Assembly: GCF_902859825.1 (NCBI RefSeq)
Contig: NZ_CADIKB010000001.1
Location: 248,001 to 312,000, forward strand
DNA: 64,000 nt
Source of the DNA: Paraburkholderia phenoliruptrix
GTDB taxonomy: Bacteria; Pseudomonadota; Gammaproteobacteria; Burkholderiales; Burkholderiaceae
Reading direction: 5' to 3'
The stretch's first letter is position 1, and each line of letters opens with the position of its first letter. The position numbers and the translations under genes are program-made. Below the pieces are notes generated by a model, which worked only from the letters and a program-made list of their open reading frames with translations, ran no database searches and was not told where the DNA came from. Shown one piece after another: positions 35,135 through 42,779 of this stretch.

Positions 35135-36421
35135 TCAGGCGAGTGCTTCGCCGGTGCGGTCCTTCAGCCAGATTACCGGCACCAGTGAAATCGCGCACGC
35201 CGCGGCGACATACCAGGCGGGCGCAAGCGGATTGCCGGTACGCGCGACCAGCCAGCTCGCGATAAACGGCGAGAAGCCGCCGAAAAACGATGCGCTGACC
35301 ACGTACGTCAAGGCAATGCCCGTTGCGCGCACATGCTTCGGGAACAGTTCCGGGATCATCACCAGCACCGGCACGATCTGCCCGGATACGAACACGGCGA
35401 GCAGCGCCGAGACGATGCAAAGCGCGGTCATTGACGGATGCGCGCTCAGAAATGCAAACGCCGGATAGACGACGAGCAGCATCACGACGCGCGAAATGAC
35501 CAGCACGCGCTTGCGGGTATAGCGATCCGCGAGCATGCCGGCGAGCGGTGCCGCGACGAAAAGCGCGAGCGAACTGACGATACCCGAAATGACCGCCGAC
35601 GTCGACGACAGATGCAGCGCGCGCACCGCATGGCTCGGCAAGAAAAACGCGGTGATATAGACGGACACGGAACCGCCCAACTCGCCGAAGGTGCCGAGAA
35701 TCGTCAGCTTGAGATGTGTGGTTAGCGCGGCCTTCAGCGCGCCGCGCGGCGGCGCTTCGCCGGGCTTGCGCTCCGTCAGCGTTTCTGCGAGGCGCCGGCG
35801 GATCAGCATGCCCGCCGGCGCGGCGACGATGCCGAGCACGAACGGAATGCGCCAGCCCCACTCGAGCACCGCCTGCTTCGGCAGCAGTACGTTGACAAGC
35901 GTCGCCACGAGCGCGCCGAGCACGAGACCCGCTGCAGTCGCCGCGAAATTCCAGCTCGCGAAAAAGGCGCGCGTGTTGTCGGTCGCATATTCGACGAGCA
36001 GCGTCGTGCCCGGTCCGAACTCGCCGCCGGCCGCGAAGCCTTGTATCAGGCGCGCGACGAGCACGATAAGCGGCGCGGCGAGTCCGGCTACCGCGTAAGT
36101 CGGCGCGCACGCGATCATCGCGCAGCTGAGCGCCATCAGCATGATGGTGAGGACCATCGCGTTCTTGCGTCCCGCGCGGTCCGCATAAGCGCCGATCACC
36201 ACGCCGCCGAGCGGCCGCACCACGAAGCCCACGCCGAACACGCCGATCGAAAGCAGGAACTGATTGACGGGCGACGCGCCCGGAAAGAACAACTGCCCGA
36301 TCTGGATCGCGAAGAAGCTGTAGATCGTGAAGTCGTAGAATTCGAGCGCCGTGCCGATGGTCGTGGCAGTGATGACGCGGGTCTTCGTCAAGCCGGATTG
36401 ACTGAGCGCAAAGGTAGACAC
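35135..36421 (-). CDS. MFS transporter, metabolite:H+ symporter (MHS) type
   Basis: 428 residues with 12 predicted membrane helices. The start is GTG at 36421 with a weak GGGG upstream. MHS hallmarks: TTIGTALEFYDFTIYSFF in helix 1, RPLGGVVIGAYADRAGRKNAM in loop 2-3, and ARLIQGFAAGGEFGPG in helix 4. It imports an organic acid or similar solute with protons. First gene of the amidase/oxidase operon. The operator at 36465-36500 lies 44-79 bases upstream of its start, shared with the divergent XRE-cupin gene. Confidence 0.92.
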   Translation of the reverse strand: MSTFALSQSGLTKTRVITATTIGTALEFYDFTIYSFFAIQIGQLFFPGASPVNQFLLSIGVFGVGFVVRPLGGVVIGAYADRAGRKNAMVLTIMLMALSCAMIACAPTYAVAGLAAPLIVLVARLIQGFAAGGEFGPGTTLLVEYATDNTRAFFASWNFAATAAGLVLGALVATLVNVLLPKQAVLEWGWRIPFVLGIVAAPAGMLIRRRLAETLTERKPGEAPPRGALKAALTTHLKLTILGTFGELGGSVSVYITAFFLPSHAVRALHLSSTSAVISGIVSSLALFVAAPLAGMLADRYTRKRVLVISRVVMLLVVYPAFAFLSAHPSMTALCIVSALLAVFVSGQIVPVLVMIPELFPKHVRATGIALTYVVSASFFGGFSPFIASWLVARTGNPLAPAWYVAAACAISLVPVIWLKDRTGEALA

Positions 36422-36464
36422 GATACGGGCCCCACAGGAAGGTGGAATCGACGTGAGTTATCAT

Positions 36465-36500
36465 ATACGAGAAAAAATAAATTTCTCGGATACGAGAAAT
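36465..36500. promoter_or_regulatory. Operator with three repeated half-sites between MFS operon and XRE-cupin gene
   Basis: Perfect inverted repeat ATTTCTCG (36481-36488), spacer GATA, CGAGAAAT (36493-36500), plus another half-site ATACGAGAAA at 36465-36474. AT-rich and centrally placed between divergent genes. Likely bound by the adjacent XRE-cupin protein, controlling itself and the catabolic operon. Confidence 0.7.
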
Positions 36501-36526
36501 TTTTCTGGCAAGCGGAATCAGGTGAG

Positions 36527-37174
36527 ATGGTCAAAGCCGTAGTGGAACAACTCAGGGCGAGCGCGGACGAAGCGCCGCCCGCGCTCGATCACAAGCTGGT
36601 GGGCGGGCATTTGCGGCAGGCGCGCAAGGCGCGCGGGCTCACGCTGGCGGAGCTGTCGGAGCGCTCGGGCATTGCGGTTTCGACGATCTCGAAGGCCGAG
36701 CGGGGCGACATCGCGCTGACTTACGACAAGTTCGCGGCGCTCGCGCATTCGCTGGAACTGGAGTTCGACGCGATCTTCGACCGGCGCCGCAAGCCGGCTG
36801 CCGGCGCGATGAAGCCGTCGTTCACCGCCGCCGGCAAACAACCTGTGTACGACACGCCGAACTATGAGTACGGCATGCTCGCGAACAACCTGACGGGCAA
36901 ACGCATGATGCCGATGCGCGCGCACATCCACGCGCGCGCCGTGTCCGACTTTCCCGAGTACATCCGGCATGCGGGCGAGGAGTTCGTCTTTCTGCTCGCC
37001 GGCAAGCTCGAACTGCGCTTCGAGAACGGCAAGTCGTTCAGGCTGACGCCGGGCGACAGTCTCTATTTCGACAGTTCCATTGGGCATATCTATCTGAGCG
37101 TGGGGGATGAAGACGCCGATGCGCTCGTGTGCTGCGTCGATGCCGAGCAGCCCCGGCCGCGTGGAGCGATCTGA
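36527..37174 (+). CDS. XRE-family regulator with cupin domain, likely repressor of the amidase operon
   Basis: 215 residues from ATG 36527 (weak GGTGAG upstream). Helix-turn-helix at about 26-80 (LRQARKARGLTLAELSERSG, then STISKAERGD). The cupin at about 135-205 has FPEYIRHAGEEFVFLLAGKL and SLYFDSSIGHIYLS. The effector is probably the substrate or product of the divergent MFS-amidase-oxidase operon. The palindromic operator ends 27 bases upstream of the ATG, fitting autorepression. Confidence 0.9.
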   Translation: MVKAVVEQLRASADEAPPALDHKLVGGHLRQARKARGLTLAELSERSGIAVSTISKAERGDIALTYDKFAALAHSLELEFDAIFDRRRKPAAGAMKPSFTAAGKQPVYDTPNYEYGMLANNLTGKRMMPMRAHIHARAVSDFPEYIRHAGEEFVFLLAGKLELRFENGKSFRLTPGDSLYFDSSIGHIYLSVGDEDADALVCCVDAEQPRPRGAI

Positions 37175-37372
37175 AGCGGAAGCCCTGAGCGGCCGAAACG
37201 GGGCGGCGGGCGCGGCGGCGCGGCGCAAAGCCCACGCGGCCGTCGCATGCGCGGCAGCCCGGAACGTCCATTCGCGGGCGCCACGATGTCTGCGCGACGG
37301 GACGTTCTTATGGGGACTGAAGCCGCTGCGTGCGTCAGCGTGTAAACTGCTGACTTTTTTGCATCCGGTGGT

Positions 37373-38122
37373 ATGTTGCAAGCCCCTCAGCGCACAGCTC
37401 TCAGCGGCCCCGCGCTCGTTCGCCTGCTGGCGCGTTTCGCCGATGTCGACGTTTCCGAACCCCGGCAGTCGCTGTCCGACCGGCTGAGCCAATGGCTCGG
37501 CTGGACGGACGCGATCGCGCTCTCGTCGGCGCTCACAGGCGCGCCGCCTGCCGTGCCCGCGGGCGCGCGGAGCTTCGGCAGCGCGGAAGAAGCCGAATGC
37601 GCGCGCGTGCGGGCATCGCTCGTCAATACGATTACCGGCGACAGCGCGTTCGCGACATCAAAGCGCCGCGGTCCCGCGTATAGAGAGCCGCCCGCTGCGC
37701 CGGTGGACTACGTGGTGTTTCGCCAGCGCTATCAGGCCATGCAGCAATCGATGGAAACGGCTGTCGGCAGTCTGCGCGGCCGGCTGCGCGCGCTGCTCGC
37801 TGCAAAGAGGCCGGCGATGGGCCGTCTCGCGGTGCTGGACGCCGTCATGGAACGCGCGCTCGCCGAACGCGAACGGAGCCTCTTCGCGAGCCTGCCGGCG
37901 CTGCTGGCCGGCCACTTCGAGCGGCTGCGCGACGCGGCGCAGCAGGCGGAAGCCGCGGCGCCCGCAGCGGACGAGGGCGCTTCCGCCGCTGCTGCCGTCC
38001 CTGCTGCGTCCGGTCACTGGCTCGATGCATTCCGCCAGGACATGCTGAGCGTGCTGCTGGCCGAGCTGGATGTTCGTTTACAACCGGTCGAAGGGCTGCT
38101 CGCCGCCCTTCGTACTCGCTAA
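37373..38122 (+). CDS. DUF3348 protein, first gene of motor-like cassette
   Basis: 249 residues, cytoplasmic. It opens MLQAPQRTALSGPALVRLLARF, continues with SLSDRLSQWLGWTDAIALSSAL, and has a helical C-terminal half with an Ala-rich insert (AEAAAPAADEGASAAAA). I recognise it as DUF3348, a protein of unknown role found in Burkholderiales with the next three genes. It ends 10 bases before the MotA/ExbB-like gene. Its place suggests a soluble partner of the membrane complex; no catalytic motif is seen. Confidence 0.85.
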   Translation: MLQAPQRTALSGPALVRLLARFADVDVSEPRQSLSDRLSQWLGWTDAIALSSALTGAPPAVPAGARSFGSAEEAECARVRASLVNTITGDSAFATSKRRGPAYREPPAAPVDYVVFRQRYQAMQQSMETAVGSLRGRLRALLAAKRPAMGRLAVLDAVMERALAERERSLFASLPALLAGHFERLRDAAQQAEAAAPAADEGASAAAAVPAASGHWLDAFRQDMLSVLLAELDVRLQPVEGLLAALRTR

Positions 38123-38132
38123 CTGGGACACT

Positions 38133-40403
38133 ATGTCCAGATATCGTATTGATCTCGTTGTGTTCGCGGCAGGTCTTGCCGCGGTGTGCGGCATTGCCAT
38201 CGGCTATGTCGGTTCGAACTGGCTCGCGCTGGCGGTCACGCTGCTGATCGGCGCCTTCTATCTGGCCGGCGCACTCGAATTGCGCCGCTATAGCGCGGCG
38301 ACCGGCACGCTCACGCGCGCGGTCGCGGGACTGTCCGAACCGCCGCCGCGGCTCGGCGCGTGGCTGGAGCAATTGCATCCGGGCTTGCGCAACGCGGCGC
38401 GCCTTCGTATCGAAGGCGAACGCGTCGCGTTGCCGGGGCCCGCGCTCACGCCTTACCTCGTGGGCTTGCTGGTGCTGCTCGGCATGCTCGGCACGCTGCT
38501 CGGCATGGTCGTCACGCTGCGCGGCACCGGCCTCGCGCTCGAAAGCGCGACGGACCTCGTTGCGATCCGCGCCTCGCTGGCCGCGCCGGTCAAGGGTTTG
38601 GGCTTTGCGTTCGGCACTTCGATTGCGGGCGTGGCGAGTTCCGCCATGCTCGGCCTGCTGTCGGCGTTGTGCCGCCGCGAGCGGCTCGAAGCCGCGCAGC
38701 AGCTCGACGTGAAGGTCGCGACCACGCTGCGCATCTATTCGCAGGCGCATCAGCGCGACGAAAGCTTCCGCCTGCTGCAAAGGCAGGCGGAGCTGATGCC
38801 AACGCTCGTCGACCGTCTGCAAACGATGATGAGCGCGATGGAGCAGCACAGTCTCGCTTTCAACGAGCGTCAACTGGCAAGCCAGGAAGCGTTTCACAGC
38901 AAGGCTCAGCTCGCGTATGCGCGCCTCGCGGCCTCGGTGGAGCAGTCGTTGAAGCAGAGCGTCGCGGACAGCACGCGAGCCGCCGGCGAGGCGCTCGAGC
39001 CCGTCATGCAGGCGACCATGGCCGGCCTCGCGCGCGAGAGCGCGGCCTTGCACGAGAGCGTCTCGCAGGCGGTGCAGCGTCAACTGGACGGCTTGTCGAA
39101 CGGTTTCGAGTCGGCCACGGCGAAGGTGGCCGGCATCTGGAACGAGGCGCTCGCCGGCCAGCAACGGTCGAACGAGGCATTGAGCCGGCAATTGCAGGCG
39201 TCGCTGGAGCGCTTCACCGAGACTTTCGACGAGCGCTCGAGCGGACTCGTCGACGGCGTGTCCGCGCGTCTCGAAGCCGCGGCAGGCCACGTCTCCGAGA
39301 CATGGAAGGAGGCGCTGTCGCGCCAGGAGCAGAGCGGCGAGACGCTGGCGGCACGGCACGAAAAGACCCTGGCGGGGGCAGCCGCGGCGTTCGAGGCGCA
39401 CTCGGCGTCGTTGCTGCGGACCGTCGGCCAGTCGCATGGGGACTTGCAGAACGCCATGGCGTCGCGAGACGAAGCGCGGTTGGCGGCGTGGACGGCGAAG
39501 CTTGAGTCGATGGCGGCCGCGCTCGGCAAGGAATGGCAGCAGGCCGGCGAGCACAACGAAGCGCGACTCGCGGCTTGGACCGCCAAGCTGGATGCGCTGG
39601 CCAGTTCGCTCGGCGAGACATGGCAGAAGGCAGGCGAAAACAACGAGCAGCAGCTGGCGGCGTGGACGGCGAAGCTGGATACGATGGCGACCACGCTTGG
39701 CAAAGAATGGCAGCAAGCCGGCGAGCGCACGGCGAACCGTCAGCAGCAGATTTGCGACACGCTGGAGCAGACCGCGCGCAATATCTCCGCTCAGACCCAG
39801 ACGCACGCGAGCGAAACCATCGCTGAAATTTCGCGGCTCGTGCAGGCGGCGTCCGAGGCGCCGAAGGCCGCGGCCGAGGTGGTCGCCGAATTGCGTCAGA
39901 AGCTCTCGGACAGCATGGCGCGCGACACCGCAATGCTCGAGGAGCGCAGCCGCCTGCTCGAAACGCTGGAAACGCTGCTCGACGCGGTCAACCATGCATC
40001 GACGGAACAGCGCACGGCCGTGGACGCGCTCGTCGCGACGTCGGCGGATCTGCTCGACCGTGTCGGCACTCGCTTCACCGAGAAGGTCGAGGCCGAGGCG
40101 GAGAAGATCGGCACGATTGCCGCGCAGATCACGGGCGGCGCCGTCGAAGTGGCGAGCCTCAGCGAGGCCTTCGGCGCGGCCGTGCAGATGTTCGGCGAAT
40201 CGAACGACAAGCTCGTCGCGCATCTGGAGCGAATCGAAGCGGCGCTCGACAAGTCGCTCGCGCGCAGCGACGAGCAGCTCGCCTACTACGTCGCGCAGGC
40301 GCGCGAGGTGGTCGACCTGAGCGTGATGTCGCAGAAGCAGATCGTCGAAGATCTGCAGCGGCTCGCGGCCGAGCGCACCGCTGACGGAGTCGAGGCGGCA
40401 TGA
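38133..40403 (+). CDS. DUF802 protein: MotA/ExbB/ZorA-like membrane subunit with long helical tail
   Basis: 756 residues from ATG 38133. Four hydrophobic segments at about 7-27, 28-48, 106-128 and 154-179. The latter two carry the signature of proton-channel subunits of the MotA/TolQ/ExbB group: LLGMLGTLLGMVVTL (115-129) and GLGFAFGTSIAGVASSAMLGLL (155-176). The remaining roughly 570 residues are charged, helical coiled coil, including three 29-residue repeats (447-533), as in ZorA, whose long tail projects into the cytoplasm. The stop overlaps the MotB-like gene (ATGA). Inferred role: stator subunit of an ion-driven machine with the next gene. Confidence 0.85.
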   Translation: MSRYRIDLVVFAAGLAAVCGIAIGYVGSNWLALAVTLLIGAFYLAGALELRRYSAATGTLTRAVAGLSEPPPRLGAWLEQLHPGLRNAARLRIEGERVALPGPALTPYLVGLLVLLGMLGTLLGMVVTLRGTGLALESATDLVAIRASLAAPVKGLGFAFGTSIAGVASSAMLGLLSALCRRERLEAAQQLDVKVATTLRIYSQAHQRDESFRLLQRQAELMPTLVDRLQTMMSAMEQHSLAFNERQLASQEAFHSKAQLAYARLAASVEQSLKQSVADSTRAAGEALEPVMQATMAGLARESAALHESVSQAVQRQLDGLSNGFESATAKVAGIWNEALAGQQRSNEALSRQLQASLERFTETFDERSSGLVDGVSARLEAAAGHVSETWKEALSRQEQSGETLAARHEKTLAGAAAAFEAHSASLLRTVGQSHGDLQNAMASRDEARLAAWTAKLESMAAALGKEWQQAGEHNEARLAAWTAKLDALASSLGETWQKAGENNEQQLAAWTAKLDTMATTLGKEWQQAGERTANRQQQICDTLEQTARNISAQTQTHASETIAEISRLVQAASEAPKAAAEVVAELRQKLSDSMARDTAMLEERSRLLETLETLLDAVNHASTEQRTAVDALVATSADLLDRVGTRFTEKVEAEAEKIGTIAAQITGGAVEVASLSEAFGAAVQMFGESNDKLVAHLERIEAALDKSLARSDEQLAYYVAQAREVVDLSVMSQKQIVEDLQRLAAERTADGVEAA
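39471..39731 (+). repeat. Three 87-base tandem repeats inside the DUF802 gene
   Basis: Encodes three 29-residue units, each reading E-x-LAAWTAKL, then a variable LG(K/E)-W-Q-x-AGE. The units differ at several positions, so this is an old duplication lengthening the coiled coil. Confidence 0.85.
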
Positions 40404-41053
40404 GCGGGATGAGCGAGGACATCGACGGCGGCGTGGAACCCGGCACGCCGATCTGGGCGGCGTTCGGCGACCTGATGTCCGTGCTGCTCGGCGCGTTCAT
40501 GCTGATTCTGGTCGCCGTGATCGGCGTGCAGCTCGAACTGTCGAACAAGCTGGAGCAGGAGGTCAAACAGCGCCAGCTCGAAACGCAGCGCCGCAAGACG
40601 CTCGAAGAGGCGCTCGCCGGCCCGCTCGCGGCCGGCCGCGTGACGCTCGTCAACGGACGCATCGGCATCAGCGGCAATGTGCTGTTCGCGCTGAACTCCG
40701 ACCAATTGCAGCCGCAAGGGCGGGACCTGCTGAAGAGTCTCGCGGGTCCGCTGTCCGCCTATCTGCGCGCGAACGATCAGTTGCTGATGGTGAGCGGCTT
40801 CACCGACGACCAGCGGCTGCGCGAAGGCAACCGCCGTTTCGCGGACAACTGGGAACTGTCGGCGCAGCGCGCGCTGACCGTGACGCGCGCGCTGATCGAC
40901 GCGGGCGTGCCGGCGTCGTCGGTGTTCGCGGCGGCCTTCGGCTCCGCTCAGCCGGTCAGTTCGAATGCCGACGAACAAGGGCGCGCGCGCAACCGCCGCG
41001 TGGAGATCGCGCCGGTTCCGCGGCTCGCGGCGGCGGGAAAGTCTCGTGAGTAA
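40400..41053 (+). CDS. MotB/OmpA-like stator subunit (ZorB-like)
   Basis: 217 residues. One membrane helix at about 18-43 reading WAAFGDLMSVLLGAFMLILV, where D24 occupies the place of the ion-binding aspartate of MotB (D-x-M then AF). A short linker helix is followed by an OmpA-like peptidoglycan-binding domain: SGFTDD, NWELSAQRALTV and RNRRVEI. Topology should be cytoplasmic N-terminus, single helix, periplasmic OmpA. Overlaps the preceding gene by four bases and the following gene by eight, so the set is strictly co-translated. Confidence 0.9.
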   Translation: MSGMSEDIDGGVEPGTPIWAAFGDLMSVLLGAFMLILVAVIGVQLELSNKLEQEVKQRQLETQRRKTLEEALAGPLAAGRVTLVNGRIGISGNVLFALNSDQLQPQGRDLLKSLAGPLSAYLRANDQLLMVSGFTDDQRLREGNRRFADNWELSAQRALTVTRALIDAGVPASSVFAAAFGSAQPVSSNADEQGRARNRRVEIAPVPRLAAAGKSRE

Positions 41054-41708
41054 TCGCGCGAGCCATCAGGCGACGGAACCGGCGGCCACGCCGCAGACGC
41101 CGCGCGCGATGCTCGACGGCTGGCGGGCGCGCGGCGCCGACCTGGTGGACCCGCTGCGGTTTCGTTTCATCGACGCGCTGGAGCGGCGCGCCGCCGGTCA
41201 CAGCGGCGAGGCGCGCCGTGTGCTCGACGAGAAGCTTGCCGCGCTGCTCGAAGCGTATGCGCGTGAAGTAGAACGCGGCGAATGCGAGGACCACCAGCAC
41301 CACAGCCCGCTGCGCGCAGGCGCCGCGGCCGCAACCACTCCCGCCTTCTGCGAGCGCGAGCCGTCCCAGAGCGCGCTCGCCCAACTTGTCGGCGAGTTGC
41401 AATGCGCAGCGCGGCGCCCGCCACGCGGCCAGCCCGCCTATCCCGAACTCCCCGAGCTCGATTATTTCCGCGAGACGTGGGCGCGCGTGCGCACCGACCA
41501 GCAGGTGCGTCAGTCGCTGCAACCGGCGCCCGGCAACGCCGGTCCGCTCAATTCGAGCAGTCTCGTGCACCGCTCGCTTTCGCTGATGCGCGAGCTGTCG
41601 CCGGGCTATCTGAAACAGTTTCTGTCGTATGTCGACGCGCTGTCGTGGCTCGAGCAAGTGGGCGGCGGCGCGCCGGCCAGCAAGGGCGCGCGCGGCAAGG
41701 CGCGCTGA
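41046..41708 (+). CDS. DUF2894 protein, last gene of motor-like cassette
   Basis: 220 residues from GTG 41046, which overlaps the MotB-like stop by eight bases; no ATG start with a ribosome site exists. The N-terminal half includes MLDGWRARGADLVDPLRFRF and the C-terminal half SLVHRSLSLMRELSPGYLKQFLSYVD, with a variable Ala/His-rich middle. Recognised as DUF2894. Soluble, no signal peptide, no catalytic motif. Constant position after the MotA/MotB-like pair suggests it is a partner or effector. Confidence 0.82.
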   Translation: MSNRASHQATEPAATPQTPRAMLDGWRARGADLVDPLRFRFIDALERRAAGHSGEARRVLDEKLAALLEAYAREVERGECEDHQHHSPLRAGAAAATTPAFCEREPSQSALAQLVGELQCAARRPPRGQPAYPELPELDYFRETWARVRTDQQVRQSLQPAPGNAGPLNSSSLVHRSLSLMRELSPGYLKQFLSYVDALSWLEQVGGGAPASKGARGKAR

Positions 41709-41766
41709 TGCCTCGCGGCGCTTGACGTGGCATATTGGCGGGCGTAGCCATCGAAAGGAGCCCACC

Positions 41767-42441
41767 ATGCGTATCCAGACCTCATTTCTGTTCGATCTCG
41801 ACGGCACGCTCGTCGACAGCGTCTATCAACACGTGCTGGCCTGGAAAGAAGCGCTCGACAGCGAAGGTATTTCGCTATCGGTGTGGCGGATCCATCGAAA
41901 AATCGGCATGAGCGGCGGCCTCTTCACCAACCAGCTTTTGCGTGAGACCCACGGCGACATCAGCGCCGAGCGCGGCGAGCGTCTTCGTCACGCGCATGCG
42001 GCGGCGTATAAAAGGTTGCGCGCGCAAGTATGTCCGCTGCCGGGCGCGCGCGAGTTGCTCGACGCGCTCACGCAAGCCGGCACGCCGTGGGCTGTCGCCA
42101 CCAGCGGCCGCATGGAAACCGCGGCCGTGAATCTTGAGGCGCTCGGCGTCGATCCGTCGAAAGCCGTCGTCGTCACGCGCGACGACGTCAAATACGCAAA
42201 GCCCGACCCCGATCTCTTCATTGCGGCAGCCGAACGCCTCGGCGTCGAGATCGAGCATTCGGTCGTGGTCGGCGACAGCATCTGGGACATGCTCGCGGCG
42301 CGGCGCTGCCGCGCGCTGGGCGTGGGCTTGCTGTCGGGCGGCTACGGCACGGAAGAGCTGGAGCGCGCCGGCGCGCTCCGGGTCTACGACGACCCGGCGG
42401 CGCTGCTCGATCATCTGGACGAAGTGGCCGCGCGGCCGTAA
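41767..42441 (+). CDS. HAD-superfamily hydrolase (phosphoglycolate phosphatase-like)
   Basis: 224 residues from ATG 41767 (GAAAGGAG upstream). HAD motif I FLFDLDGTLVDS, with both aspartates, a helical cap, motif II VATSG, motif III lysine in DDVKYAKPDPDLF and motif IV VVGDSIWDMLAARR. Subfamily IA, hydrolysing a sugar phosphate or phosphoglycolate. It follows the cassette above by 58 bases on the same strand, but the family is generic and a functional link is doubtful. Confidence 0.9.
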   Translation: MRIQTSFLFDLDGTLVDSVYQHVLAWKEALDSEGISLSVWRIHRKIGMSGGLFTNQLLRETHGDISAERGERLRHAHAAAYKRLRAQVCPLPGARELLDALTQAGTPWAVATSGRMETAAVNLEALGVDPSKAVVVTRDDVKYAKPDPDLFIAAAERLGVEIEHSVVVGDSIWDMLAARRCRALGVGLLSGGYGTEELERAGALRVYDDPAALLDHLDEVAARP

Positions 42442-42779
42442 CCGGCGCCGTCGCGGCATCGCGCGGCTGCCCAACGGGCGGGCGGCCGCCGCGTCGCCTA
42501 TCCGTGCTTCTATCCCCGTTTCTATCCGCGTTTTTATCCGTATCGCTTATTCGCTTTATTCAGGCCGCATACGCTGCCTTAAACACGCGTAACTTTGTAC
42601 TGTTGAAGCCAAGAGCCCTGTACTATACGGATCAACGGGAACCGGCCCGGCAATAGCGATAGAAAGACCGGCGTGTACGCAGGTGGCGGCGCGCCGGCAT
42701 GTTCCACGTGAGCGAGTGCGGCGACCGGCGAGCCTGTCACGGTGATCCGCTGCGGCGGCACGACGAACCACGTGAAAAT
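42442..42779. other. Intergenic region with 12-base repeats before the two-component genes
   Basis: 338 bases. It contains the four 12-base repeats listed next and two TGTACT sites (in TTTGTACTGTTG and CCTGTACTATAC, around 42596 and 42620), which could be promoter or regulator sites for the response-regulator gene. No gene supported. Confidence 0.45.
42499..42546 (+). repeat. Four imperfect 12-base tandem repeats
   Basis: Units TATCCGTGCTTC, TATCCCCGTTTC, TATCCGCGTTTT, TATCCGTATCGC, each starting TATCC, in perfect 12-base phase. Downstream of the HAD gene. Confidence 0.75.

Noticed and set aside
37845..40223. 792-codon minus-strand open frame
   Set aside because: Mirror of the DUF802 gene caused by high GC; no domain or ribosome site.
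37373..41708. Full Zorya defence system
   Set aside because: No ZorC, ZorD helicase or ZorE nuclease beside the ZorAB-like pair; only resemblance of the motor is claimed.
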